A model generated the notes under the pieces. It searched no databases, was not told the DNA's origin, and worked only from the letters and a program-made list of their open reading frames with translations. A stretch of 64,000 nucleotides of DNA from Undaria pinnatifida (lineage: Eukaryota; Sar; Phaeophyceae; Laminariales; Alariaceae): assembly GCA_012845835.1 (NCBI GenBank), contig JABAKD010000026.1, positions 7,396,493-7,460,492 on the forward strand, in the 5' to 3' direction. Shown here piece after piece: positions 10,369 through 21,693 of this stretch (positions within the stretch are counted from its first letter, which is position 1; each line of letters opens with the position of its first letter). A program made the translations under genes and the position numbers.

Positions 10369-13300
10369 GTGCCCCGGCGTGTACAGTACTCACGTTTTAT
10401 GGCTCTGCATGTAGATCTTGTTTGAAGTTCTTCCGGGGGACTATTATACTACTATTACTATTACTATCACTGAGCCATCCCACGATAGGGTTGCAGCAGA
10501 AAGTCCCTGAGTTCCTCACATGAGGAACTCAATATCTCACCGCAAAAAAGACTTCGAAGGCATTCGTTCGCACAACCGGACCAAGCTTCTATGCCTTAGT
10601 CCAAAAAAATAATGTACTTGTGAAATTACTTTATTGACTGGCAGTTCCTCACATGAGAAACTCAATCGCCCAGGGACGTTTTGTCGCAGAAGTTGCAACC
10701 CCTACCGTGGGACGACTCCACTATTACTATTAATACTGAGTATTATATTAGTAGAGACGTCAGCCGAAGAGGGTCGGGAAATTCGATCCCTTGTGTTCTG
10801 ATTTGCCCTAAGGGGCATCGCCGGTTAACTACATCGAGAAGAGGTTATCGACCCCGATGCGAGGAACTCTCCTCTAGCAATAGCTTCGCAAGGGGGTGAA
10901 AAAGGGGGGAATATTTTCCAGTAGAGAGCTTTAGCCGTGCAACCGCGCAAAGAACGAAATTCCAACATGTCGGCTTTCCTTGCCCTTGGTCTCGGCTAGC
11001 CAAACGAACCCGGATTACGGATTAGTGTAGTTCCCAAAGCGTCGCATGATATGCCGTGTCTTTTTTTTGCTGGCAACCCGAGCAATGATCAGGGTCCGCG
11101 GTAACTTGCGCGCCCACTTTCCGCCTCTGCGGGGTTTTGCTTTCGTGAGAGGCATGGCATGGCGGTTTGCTTGTGCGAGAGGCGTCGGCGTTTTGCTTGT
11201 GTGAGAGACACGGCGTTTTGCTTGTGCGAGAGGCACGGCGTTTCGCTTTTGCGAGAGGTTCGTTGTATAGGATTAGGCACCTGTTGTCTTCTACACCGTG
11301 CCGTGGTGGTCGCGGATGTAACTGTTACATGCGCCAATAGCTGATGCGCCCTTTTTTCTCGACGCCAGCTGTCGCCTCCTGCACCGTTCCGTGGTGGTGG
11401 TGGTCGCGGGTGTAACTGACACATGCGCCAACAGGTCAATACCGGGAGGCCCTTGTGGCCTGTCCTCGTAGCGCCCTGCTGGTGAAATTTTGTAGGATGC
11501 AAGATTGATAAGTCTCGACGGAAAAGCCGAAATTTTGACGATCGGTAACGTGGGAGGTGACGGCTTCCCCTGCATGCCGCGGGCCCGTGGTCTCCTCGAA
11601 CGCTACTTACTAATGGTGTTATGTTTTTGTTATCCTCGGCGGACTGGTAAACATGAAATTGGAAACTTTTTTCGAAGTGAACCCATGTTGTGGGTGGCAA
11701 ATAACTTGGAATTAGTGCGAGATCATTTTTGCAGCTCTGAACGGATTAAGCTTCCCACAATGCCGCATACATCTGTGTCGTGTGTCCATTTAACTCGGGT
11801 GTCGAAATAACGGTGCTGCCGTACTGTAGCTCCGCGATGATATCGTTGTGTACGTACCCCTGTCCGTTTCCTGCTGGCGCTACACCTTTTCATTATTGTT
11901 CGTGTGTACGTACATGCCCTTGTGCGTTTCATGCTACGCTTTCTACTGACAGGCGCGAAAGGACACCGTGTTTCATTCTTCGTCACGACCATCGATGTCC
12001 GTCGCGGAGTTTGTGAACAGGGTCGCGCTCAACGTGGGCTGTCCGAACGTGTGCGTGATGCTAACCCTCGTGTGAGTAGCAACAAGAGGGGGGGGCGTTA
12101 CGCGGTCAGCCGGAACGTTAAACGCGTTGAGGCAGATGGGTTAAAGAAGAATGTTTGAGAAGGTTAAACACGAAGCGCTTGCTACGATATAGGTAGCACG
12201 TTTCGATTTTAAAGTTTATGAAATTCGGGACTCGTCAAGTCAATGTCTCTGGAATGTCGTTTTCATTTTGCTTCTTTTTTTTTCGTTTTTTACCTTAGGA
12301 CAAGAGGTTTTGTATCGAGCCGAGGTTTCTTTTTCTCTAGATCAGTTGTTGGGCGGGGTATAGAACTCCCCAAACCAAGAACCTCGCAAGGAAAAACAAT
12401 GGTTGGTGCTCCTCTGCCGTAGCCGTGTGTCAGCGGTGCAGTACTCTCTTTTTATCCGGACCGTTTTCGTCTGACGACGCTCCCCAACGAAAATTCTGCA
12501 CTACCCATTCATTACTCTGTGTTCGATGTGTGTGTATTCTATACCGGGAATATTTTGCCGTTACAGCAGGTGCCTACCGTATGGCGTATGTGTGTATTCT
12601 GTACCAGGTATAGTTCCCGTCACAGGTGCCTATCGTAAGAAAAAAAAAAACACACACACACACACACACACCACCTCGAACGATTTCCAAAGCGGATTTT
12701 GTCGACATCGGGGACAATGCGAACACTTTTCGGTGCGTCTGTTAACAGTAGGCATATCTTGACGAGATCTTCCTTCCCGAAGCTTACTTTTTTCGAAATG
12801 TGTTGTGCCCGCCCTGGTTTTGGAGGTTGTCGGTTCTGACGTTCGTCCCCGAGGGGTGTGCTATCTACCCGTTGTCCGAGAAAATTGTCTTGAGGGGTGT
12901 TCGGGTATATTTTCTTGCGTGTTATGCGGCCGACGGCATTAATTTGTACCGGTTTTAGGGTGGTTTTCTCGCAGTCGATTGGGTGGTATATCGTAGAGCT
13001 CCTAAAAAAAAACGAGGACCCTCAGCAAGCACGAGTCTGTTCTTGGTACCAAGTACGTATCAATGGCCCACGCTACATTGCTTGTGTGGTACCGGTAGGC
13101 GTCAGTTGCCGGCATCCATGCTGATCCACTTGTTGGTTTTGTGGTGGCCCCGTCGTTTGTTGGTGTGCGGCAGATACATGGATCGGCTCGCCCTTCCATC
13201 CTCGGAGCTGCACTTGTACGTCACCCCGCTGACAGCGCATAGACTGTTCGCGGCCAGCCTGATCATCGCCATCAAGTTCATCGCGGAGGAGCCGCCATCC

Positions 13301-15457
13301 GTTTTCGACGACAGGTATGTTAAATAGAACACATTTATCAAATGCGTCAATCATCGCAACCAGGCTCCTATCGGGAAGGTCGGCTATGAGAAGAACCCCC
13401 GCTGTCATACTCTTTTTTCCTTTTTTCGTCGAACTGCGTTGGTATTACGGTATCTTAGTCTTGGGAGGGAGAGAGAGGTTCCCCCTTGGCCAGACACATA
13501 TGTCGTAATCTCTTGCAATGTACCGTGTACCTCACCTACACTTTTACCCCCTCTCCTCCTAGCACGATACCGGTCGGGTTCCTCACCTTGTTCACTGTCC
13601 CACACTTATTAGACAAGCGTGGCGTTTACCCTAAGCGGTGCGGGCTGTTTCAGAAACTGCAAACACTGACGGTGTGCTCGTCGTGCTCGCGCGGACGTGT
13701 CCAGATTGTGTGGCGGTCCTGACGGGGCTCAGCAGCCCCCCTGGCGCCCTCCCCCCCCCCCCCCCCCCCACGGCCCCTCGCGCTGTGCGTCGTGACTGTA
13801 TTTGGTTGATTCTACGCAGTGTTACCGTAAGGTTCACCCGCTATTGAAATTGCGATTGCGGATCGCGATGCGAATTGTGTAAAGTGTAGTACTATTGCCT
13901 CGGCGTCGCAGATCTGCTTCATTCGCTTGACACGAGACCGCCCGACCTCGGGAATTAGTTCCGTCTCAGACGTTAACCCTCTTACAGCAGCGTCCACTGA
14001 ATACTTGAAAGCCGCGTCAACTATGACCAAGTCAAATTGACACAGAAAAATTGGACTTGCTACTATTTTTACTATTTTCACTGCGCAAAGCGCTGGCTAC
14101 TAAAAAGGCGTGTCTCTGAAAGTACGCTCCCAAGTTCATGTGGGGCCCAGTGTAAGGGCCCTACTCGTGATCTCTAACATTCCTACTTGTGTAGTCTAAT
14201 CTTCTGGCGCTTGAAAGGGGTAGCATTCCTCCCACCAGCCGCTGTGATGTGACGCACCTTTTTGTTTTTGTTTTTGTGTTTCCGTGCTGGGCAGGTTCTA
14301 CGAGAAGATGCACTCCATCACCGGTTTAGCAGCGGCTGAGTTGAAGCACTTGGAGCACCACATGCTGCAGGTAAGTCAGCCGTCAGCAGTTAGCCGTCGC
14401 TCGCTTCTCACGAACGAATGAGTCGTGCCCGGGAGGTACCAGTGTTTTCTCAGATACGGTGCCAATCTTTCTGAGGTTTTTGATATCCATTTGGAGCTCT
14501 ATGACCTCACCCATAAACCGACTCTAGAAAAATATGGTGCGCTCACCTCGACGAACAATCCGGTGAACTTCGAAGGCGTGGTACGACGAATAGCCACGAT
14601 TTGGACAAACTCACATTGGTGAGATAGCAAAGATATTGGTGTCGTGATATGTTAGTCTAATTACAGTCGTCTAATTAGCCTATAATAATTGAGGAGCCCG
14701 GTCAATCAGAAACATTTTGGCCAAAATGGTCTTCCTCTATCGTATCGCACTAGTGTACTATTAATAGTACTATTAATACTATTAGTAGTACTATTAATAG
14801 TACTTCTAATCGTAAGGGTGTGGCACGCCGCTTGCCGTGGCCGTGCTCTTCTCTGGCGTGATATCGCAGGCTTTTGCGAACGGCACTATTACATGGGTGT
14901 CATTCGAACAAGATTGTAAAATACATGTCTGTGGGTACCAGGTCTTATCCCCTAGATCGTACCGCCTCATTATCACCTATAATCCTTCAAGGCCATCCTG
15001 TACCTTCTCTGCTGGGGCACTCTGAGAAAGTTTCCTTGCCGACCTCCGAGAGTGTGGTAACGCCACACAACCCCACCTCGCAGCGTCTCCACGCGCAATC
15101 TGAGCAAAGAGACCTACCTGCTGCGGGAGTACCATCCCACACACCGGATCCGAAAGCTCCTACATCGAAAAAATAGCCGTAATGATGATGCAGCCCCTAG
15201 ACCACAGAGTGGGTTCGCCACGCCCGCCCCTAACCGCAACACGGCTAATGAAGCGCGGCCCTACGGGCGTGGCGCACCCCTCACCCCTTACCATGCCCGT
15301 GCTCTGTTGCTTGGCGTCGCAGGCTTTGGCAAAGGATGCGTTCGTGTCGGTGGGAGAGCTCAACCGTTACCTGGTTAACTTTTCGCCCAAGCACCACGAG
15401 CTGGTGCCGTACATCGACCAGCCATACTCGGGGCCGCCACCTTTTCCGTTCCAGTAG
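10198..15457 (+). CDS. PHO80-like (P/U-type) cyclin, 5 exons, 213 aa
   Basis: Exons 10198-10368, 11953-12071, 13174-13314, 14295-14370 and 15323-15457 join in frame across phases 0, 2, 2 and 0. The product is a single cyclin box: an N-terminal helix (GYVALVLQKLANMNELF), then FHSSSRPSMSVAEFVNR, the VYMDRLAL helix, LTAHRLFAASLIIAIKF, FYEKMHSITGLAAAELK and a C-terminal YLVNFSPKHHELVPYI. This is the layout of PHO80 and plant P/U-type cyclins, which bind PHO85/CDKA-like kinases in nutrient and cell-cycle control. Length is typical for the family. The kinase partner is not visible here. The start at 10198 is chosen over the overlapping ATG at 10191 because only this frame gives cyclin residues. A long Pro/Phe end (GPPPFPFQ) closes the protein. 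Confidence 0.88.
10369..11952. other. Cyclin intron 1 with foldback remnant
   Basis: At about 10466-10690 the sequence resembles the arm and centre of the foldback element at 57040-57455 (CATCCCACGA, GCAGCAGA, a CTCA-TGAGGAACTCAATATC block and GGCATTCG..C..CAACC.GACCAA). At 11150-11250 a CTTGTGCGAGAGGC word is repeated several times with variation. No further exon is needed by the cyclin model. Confidence 0.45.
11953..12071 (+). CDS. Cyclin exon 2
   Basis: From a CTGACAG acceptor to a GT|GTGAGT donor, it encodes RPSMSVAEFVNRVAL and CPNVCVMLTLV. This is the cyclin helix that carries the P.(I/M)S(I/V)..F(L/V).R pattern of PHO80-like cyclins. Confidence 0.82.
12630..12675. repeat. (CA)n microsatellite after a poly-A run
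   Basis: A poly-A run is followed by about 13 CA units in cyclin intron 2. Upstream, 12525-12610 holds a short duplicated TGTGTGTATTCT.TACC.GG.ATA block. Confidence 0.8.
13174..13314 (+). CDS. Cyclin exon 3 (core cyclin box)
   Basis: The exon follows a GTGCGGCAG acceptor and the split codon makes LV|YMDRL. It carries YMDRLAL, the HRLFAASLIIAIKF helix and EEPPSVFDD, the most conserved part of the box. The donor is AG|GTATGT. Confidence 0.85.
14295..14370 (+). CDS. Cyclin exon 4
   Basis: From a GGGCAG acceptor to a CAG|GTAAGT donor, it reads FYEKMHSITGLAAAELKHLE and then HHMLQ. The Y..(K/V)..(I/G)G....EL..LE pattern is typical of P-type cyclins. Confidence 0.85.
14750..14815. repeat. ACTATTAATAGT palindromic microsatellite
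   Basis: Repeats of ACTATTAATAGTACT occur in cyclin intron 4. The unit is self-complementary, so the tract can fold on itself. A similar tract lies at 32880-32930. Confidence 0.7.
15323..15457 (+). CDS. Cyclin exon 5 and stop
   Basis: After a GCGTCGCAG acceptor it encodes ALAKDAFVSVGELNRYL and the tail to the TAG at 15455-15457. The F.V.....EL..Y pattern is the last cyclin helix. Confidence 0.82.
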   Translation, partial: ALAKDAFVSVGELNRYLVNFSPKHHELVPYIDQPYSGPPPFPFQ

Positions 15458-15719
15458 AGGAAACAATGGACACTTGTTTATTTGCAAGTACTGCAGGGTG
15501 CCCGATTTAACCGAGAGCTGCATTTTGGGGGACAAACGGCTTGGAAGTTGTGTCAGATACTTATGCCGGTTCTAAAAGGATTGAGAAGACAAACGGGCTG
15601 AACTCCTTTGGGACTTGAGACGCCAAAATTGACGAAATAAACTGCCGATTACAGCATCGACCACGTGAAGCAACCCGGGCTGCTGGTGCACTATTAGTAA
15701 GATATGTGTTCGAACAGCA

Positions 15720-15845
15720 ACGCAGGAAGCTGTGCGGCAGCAACAAGCCTGAGGCCTGACGATACTAGGATTGCCCTAAGAAACGCAGGAAGCTGTGCGG
15801 CAGCAACAAGCCTGAGGCATGACAATACTAGGATTGCCCTAAGCT
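15720..15845. repeat. 63-bp tandem duplication
   Basis: Two nearly identical copies run from CGCAGGAAGCTGTGCGGCAG to ATTGCCCTAAG, just downstream of the cyclin gene. Confidence 0.9.
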
Positions 15846-15879
15846 TAGTAGACGCTCGATTAGATAGTTTTTTTTTTTT

Positions 15880-15945
15880 CTTTCCTCCGGCGGATGGGGA
15901 AAAATATAGCTTGAGCTCACCACACTTCCGCGTATAGATAGCTCT
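15880..15945. repeat. Dispersed short repeat E, copy 1
   Basis: TCCTCCGGCGGA.GG.GAAAAATA.AGCTTGAGCTCACCACACTTCC.CGTAT is shared with 63450-63510 in the same orientation. Confidence 0.75.
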
Positions 15946-16754
15946 CGTCTTTTTTGGGTCTGTATGAATGGCTCCCTAGAGGTGCAGTCGGCTTGTCACG
16001 CCTTGTCACGCCTTTACCAAAACCTACCAGGTATATGATAGCCAATCTTTCTGAAATGAGAGCGGCACGGGGATACGAGCGGTCACACGGGTCTGTTCCG
16101 AGGGACTCTTAAATCCGGTGCCCCTTTGTATGTCGCGGTAATCGTATCCATTGTGCTGGGATTAATAGGTGGGATGCTAAGGGCGACCAAGTCGGATGGG
16201 AGTGATGCAATAGATATAGATTTGGTATGGGTTTACAATATAGACGTAATAATTACCTGGTATAGCCGTTGATCTATCATAGATAGTGCTGTAATATCTT
16301 GCTGTGCTGAAGAACTTGCCAAGGGCGTTGACTTGCTGCACCGCCACGGGTATATAATGCTTTTCGCTAAAAAAGCTTTTCGCGTCGGCACATCTAGCGA
16401 ACACCAACAGGGAGTGCCGTCCCTTGAAACGGGGGAGTATTTCGACAGGTACCAGCATTGCCGGTAATGCTGGGGAAACAGTGACGGTATGACCGGCTAT
16501 GAGCACTGGTATAATTGTAGCATTGCTGGTAGTGCGGGGGTATTACCGGTAATAGCCAGAGCACCACCGGCTATGCGTCTGTCGTTGGCCCACGTAGAGA
16601 AGCCCACCTCAACGTTGCCGTGTTGTGACCCTTGATGGCCATGGCCACGTGCTGGCCATAGGTGTGCAGCACACGAAGCTGAACGTTCTGAAATGTTTCC
16701 AACATCGTTAAGGGACGGTATCTTATTTATCGATGGATAAACTATATGCAATGC

Positions 16755-17410
16755 CAACCGTTTCAGTGTGTGAAGCGGCCGCGATTTTTACCGAGCGTTT
16801 CCGGTACTCCTTCGAACGCGGGAAGCAGCTCGTGCCTATTCCTTTGCCTTTCGCCTTGTTTTTTTTTCTGTTTACAGAAATGCAGTACGAGTGCCCGTTG
16901 GCGGTGTCGGCGCGTTTGCCAACAATAACCAACGCCAGCCGTTTCAGTGCGTGAAGCGGCCACAATTTTTAGCGGGCGTCTCCCGTACACCTTCGAAGGC
17001 AATTCGTGCCTAGTCCTCTGCCTTTCGCCTCTTGTTTTCCGTTTGCAGAAATGCAGTACGAGTGCCCGTTGGCGGTGTCGGCGCGTTTGCCAGCCATAAC
17101 CAACGCCAGCCGTTTCAGTGCGTGAAGCGGCCACAATTTTTAGCGGGCGTCTCCCGTACACCTTCGAAGGCGTCTCCCGTACTCCTTCGAAGGCAGTTCG
17201 TGCCTATTCCTCTGCCTTTCGCCTTTTTTTTTCTTCTTTTTACAGAAATGCAGTACGAATGCCCGTTGGCGGTGTCAGCGCGTTTGCCAGCCACAACCAA
17301 CGCCAGCCGTTTCAGTGCGTGAAGCGGCCGCGATGTAAAACGGGCGTCTCCCGTACTCCTTCGAAGGCACCCGTTGGCGCTTTCGGCGCGTTTGCCAACC
17401 TTGATAAACC
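16755..17410. repeat. Tandem array, about 170-200-bp unit x4
   Basis: The word CCGTTTCAGTG starts units at about 16758, 16939, 17110 and 17307. Each unit has GTGAAGCGGCC, a GCGTCTCCCGTACxCCTTCGAA block, a long pyrimidine tract ending in a CAG, and GAAATGCAGTACGA.TGCCCG. The pyrimidine-CAG step looks like a splice acceptor in every copy. No continuous coding frame is conserved across units. Confidence 0.8.
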
Positions 17411-18129
17411 TACAGGGGGATGACGTTCCATGATACTGTATGTGAAAGGACCGTACAGTTGGGGGCCCTCAGCAGAGCTGGTGAGTGCCAGCCAAAACAA
17501 ACAGCACTGCAGCGGCAACAGGCACTACTACTCCGCACACTGCTACAAGAGGTTATTCCCAATCTGTCTCTGCCCCAAGCGATCTTACCGGCACTACTAC
17601 GGCAACCGGCAGCACTGAGGGACCCCCAACGAACGGAAGAGTTTGGTAGACTAGAGAGTCAGCGAGAAAGTGATCGTTATGCTAGGCAGATAGATGGCGG
17701 CCACAGACGGCGCAACAGGACAGAGATAGGATAAGCGAACAGTTTTCATGTCAGTATATGGAAAAAGCGTATTGAGCACCCAAATGTTGGAGGTGTCTCT
17801 ACTAGGAGTAGGAATGAACGCTGCTCCGTCTCGAAAGGGATGCGTGGTCAATGGTCAATTGACTGAGGCAAGCAACAAATGAGTACGCCCCCCCCTGCCC
17901 CCCCGCCCAACGAACGGCAGCAGACGCTTGCTACGATAGAGACCACACATTTGGACCCGAGTATATATTTATAGCTGACAAACGAGGAACCGCCCATAGT
18001 CCTTGGAATATGGTTTTGGTTTTGCAAGCTATTTCTGACATACCCAGGCCGTGGAATTTTTCATCGGATTGCAAGTTCAATTTTCCCTAAAGACCCAGGC
18101 TGCGGTGGGGAGAGGTCACTTTAAGGGAT

Positions 18130-18420
18130 TTGTTTTTACTCGCTCGGGAGTCGTTCTACGGTAACCCCGCCAACTTTTTTTCAAACGAAATCGGCGGTTT
18201 TGAAACCAGCTTCCGGTCGTATCTCCTGAAAAACGGTGCCCTTGCCCCCCCGACGTCGTCGTTTGACCGTCCTTTGCAAACACGAAAAAATGTGAAGGTT
18301 GTATTTTTCATGGCATCCTTCCTCGTGTCGAGCAGCCATGATTCATTTGAAACGTTCTCGTTGAGGAAAATCGCTGGTGTTTGGGCGGGCTATCGTAGAA
18401 TCAGTCACGGAGTCACTAGT
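18130..18420. repeat. Dispersed repeat C, copy 1
   Basis: About 280 bp resembles 61355-61655: ACGAAATCG.CGGTTT.AAACCAGCT, GACGTC.TCG, ATCCTTCCT.GTGTCGAGCAG and AAAATCGCTGGTGTTTGG blocks are in the same order. The other copy has gained a CATGAC array. No coding capacity is seen. Confidence 0.7.
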
Positions 18421-20605
18421 GACCCTCCTATTCTTGTGCGGCCTCAGCTCTGGTGCTGTTTAAAGTTTGCGATGTGCACATCTGCAATGAATAGTATGGC
18501 CACGCTGTGACAAAAAAAAACGCCTGGAGGAGCGTGTTGGCCCGGTAGGTTCAGAGTCACTCGTAGGAGTGGCCCGAAGCCGGCAGTGAAAAAAAGGGTA
18601 TCCCTCTTGCCGTAGTCTTGGTCGAAAGTCAGATTTTGGATGAGGTGCACTGTGCACCCACTGTGCACCCACTGTGCACCCACTGTGCACCATAGAGGTC
18701 CCCAAGTGAACACATGAGGAAAAATTAGGTCAAGCTCTTCGGTAGCACGGGTCACAGCACATGCATGCATGGGTGAACTGTGGCAGCACCCCCTCCTCGG
18801 GCGCAGGAGGAATGGATATGCACTGCTGCTGCGCCTGGCAGAATGCGGAGTGTCATGATAGGTACAAGTGTTACACACGAGGAAAGTTGCACTCCCAAGC
18901 TGATGCCAAAAAATGTAGAAGTTCCTCGTCCGACCGCCCACCCTCAAGATCTGTGCACAGAAAAACAGTTCGTACGCGCTGGGGAGCAGCACGGCAATAA
19001 CACCGTTGCTGGCGTGCACTACGAGTATATTAGACTACTATACAACAGTGAATAATGTAGAACGTCATACTTTAGACCAATAAAAAAGGCGCTCTACATA
19101 TAACACCAAAGCACGATAAGAGGGGGGGGGTGCAGGTAGTAGCTCAGTTTGTGCTCGCCATCAAGAAACGCCTACTTCTTTGGTTGAGCACTTGAGGCTG
19201 AAACCCAATGATGTACTACTATTATCACACCAACCCCGAGCATGTAGATATCGTGGATGATAGGTTATCTGTTGACTATTGACTGATTCTTCGGTGGGGG
19301 GAGCACTTTTGGGGGCATCCTATTGCAGCGGCTTCAGGCTTGTCAAGCTAATGTCTCTCCTCCTGTTTATTTGCAAGTCGTAAGCGTTCTTTATGCTTGA
19401 CGCGTGCTACGATAGAGGCGTTACTTTTTTTCGTCTAAAACGGTTTTTGAATCACTGGGCTCCTTAATTAACCCAAAATCTTCGGGAAAAAACAATAATA
19501 GGCCACTTGTTTTGCATGATTCTTGTCGTGTACCTAGGCCAAGATGGGATTTTTCGTCCGTTAGCGGTTTTATTTTTCTCCAAATCAGCTTTTGGGAGAG
19601 GCCTTAAGCTCCCAAAATCGAGGACCCTCGGAAAAAACAACAATGGCTGGTGCATCCCTCTATCATCGTGGCACGCGTCGTTTTTTTGTTTCGCGACAGC
19701 ACATTATTAACTGATACTGGTTTCGCCGGCCTTTCGAGCGAGGTGCAGGGCCGGTCGTGCTGCGAGTGGCTCGCCGTTCATCTCCCCCTTCCACTTTCGT
19801 TGGAGCAGCTGCACCTGCACCGTGCTGTCCATAGTGGCTGCATCAAAGCGAGGAAGCGTTTCTCGGCCAAAGGTGAAAAAAATGTTGAGCAGCAGTGCTT
19901 CTCCCATCTCCCACAATCATCTATCAACCCCGTGACGTTGGCGTTCGTATGACAGCAGAAGTATAATCTACTCTATCTACAGGGGGGAACAATGCAGGGG
20001 CGCTCTCGTTAAAGAGACAATAAACAGGGTGAAAGTCAAGCAGTTGAGCCAAAATTAGGTGTAGTACCTGTACCTACGTGCTGTGGGCAACATCCGGCAG
20101 AAACCAGGTCGTAGAAACAGGTAGTACGTACACGGGGTGTTCTGGGCCAATCGGAGTGCTCGTGGCGTGTGTTTTCTACTTTTTGCAAATAAAAAAATGA
20201 AAAACTTCAGCTGTGAGTACAGGAGGAGTGTATATTATAAAAATTAGGAGGAGTGTAGACTGTAGGTTTAGACTATACACCACTCTTGGTTTGTGTTTTT
20301 TCCCTGGCTGGGGGGAGTATTCCTCAGCTCCAGAGTGACTGGAGCCTGTCCTATGACCACGGACTTGATTATGCGAGTTAATGCGAGTCTCGAGAACACA
20401 ACAACAACAACAACTGCTGACTGTTAACAACAACAACAACAACAACACGACCGATTGATTGAATTGTTGAAACTCAAATTCTTGAATTCAGAGCGGACGG
20501 ACCTGTTTTTGGCTGAAAAATGACCAGATACACCTTTTTTTGACGCTTACAGTTCTGTGCATAAGCTTCATTACTTTTTTTTCAAGGTATCAATATATAT
20601 ACCAG

Positions 20606-20650
20606 GCCAATCACCATATCGTAAATGTACCCGTTCACATAAAATATGAC
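20606..20650 (+). promoter_or_regulatory. Possible histone H4 promoter elements
   Basis: A CCAAT-containing GGCCAATCACC sits at about 20604-20614, and a TATA-like CATAAAATATG sits about 30 bases further on, about 140 bases before the H4 ATG. The order and spacing suit a histone promoter. This is inference from motifs only. Confidence 0.3.
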
Positions 20651-20686
20651 TGTAGCACCGCCCGGACATGGCAGGGAAAAAAGTAA

Positions 20687-21100
<414 letters not shown>

Positions 21101-21116
21101 GCTTGCCCTTCCTTCC

Positions 21117-21132
21117 TGACCATGCACGGTCA
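21117..21132 (+). terminator. Possible histone 3' stem-loop
   Basis: Seventeen bases after the H4 stop, TGACC and GGTCA can pair around the six-base loop ATGCAC. Location suits a replication-dependent histone mRNA 3' end. Stem length and loop differ from the classic six-pair stem with four-base loop, so the identification is tentative. Confidence 0.35.
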
Positions 21133-21363
21133 TCGCATCGGGTGCTTCCTTCGCCTACTCGAGGTAGAGGCTCGCTCTCAAACCAACTGGTGTTTACTCA
21201 ACACCACCCATCTCCCACAAGAAAACTAAAGTTTCGGCTTCGCACACCCGCCTCCTCTGCGTGCGTTTTTCCCTTCGTGGAGAAGTTAGCTGCTGTGCAT
21301 ACTGGCATACCGCTGCGGTTCGCTCCACAGATCTCGTCACAACATTCGTCGCAAAATGTCGGA

Positions 21364-21693
21364 ATGTCACTGCGTGGTCTTTGTCGCGGGACTGTGAGCT
21401 CATTCTCCGGAGATCTGGATAAGTATGTTTTGGAGGCATATTTGATGCGGGATTGATTGTTGACTACGTACCCGCGCAGATCGGCACGGCGCCACGCCCC
21501 TGAGTTACCCGCAGCCACGGTGCCAGGCAGGATAGAGGGGCCAAAGAGCCTGGATTGGATGGATGCACGCCCACGGAGTCGAGCTGCGTCAGCTTTGGTC
21601 CAGCATGCAAAGGCGATCTTTGAAAAACGCAACGAGGAGACAGCCTTGGTTGCTCCGATCAGCCCATCCCCTGCCCAGTTGATCCAAACGTGA
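21364..21693 (+). CDS. Candidate small gene or 5' end of a gene, function unknown
   Basis: An ATG opens MSLRGLCRGTVSSFSGDLDK, a short Arg/Ser-rich start that could be a mitochondrial presequence. A 57-base intron (GTATGT to GCGCAG, 21423-21479) joins in phase to 21480-21689, which reads through LDWMDARPRSRAASALVQHA and AKAIFEKRNEETALVAP. At 21690 there is a GTGAGT donor. If it is not used, a TGA at 21691-21693 ends a 90-residue protein. No family was recognised and no downstream exon could be supported. Confidence 0.35.

Noticed and set aside
19707-19916. Minus-strand frame with LLQRKWKGEMNGEPLAAR
   Set aside because: Looks protein-like but no splice partner, family or conserved context could be shown.
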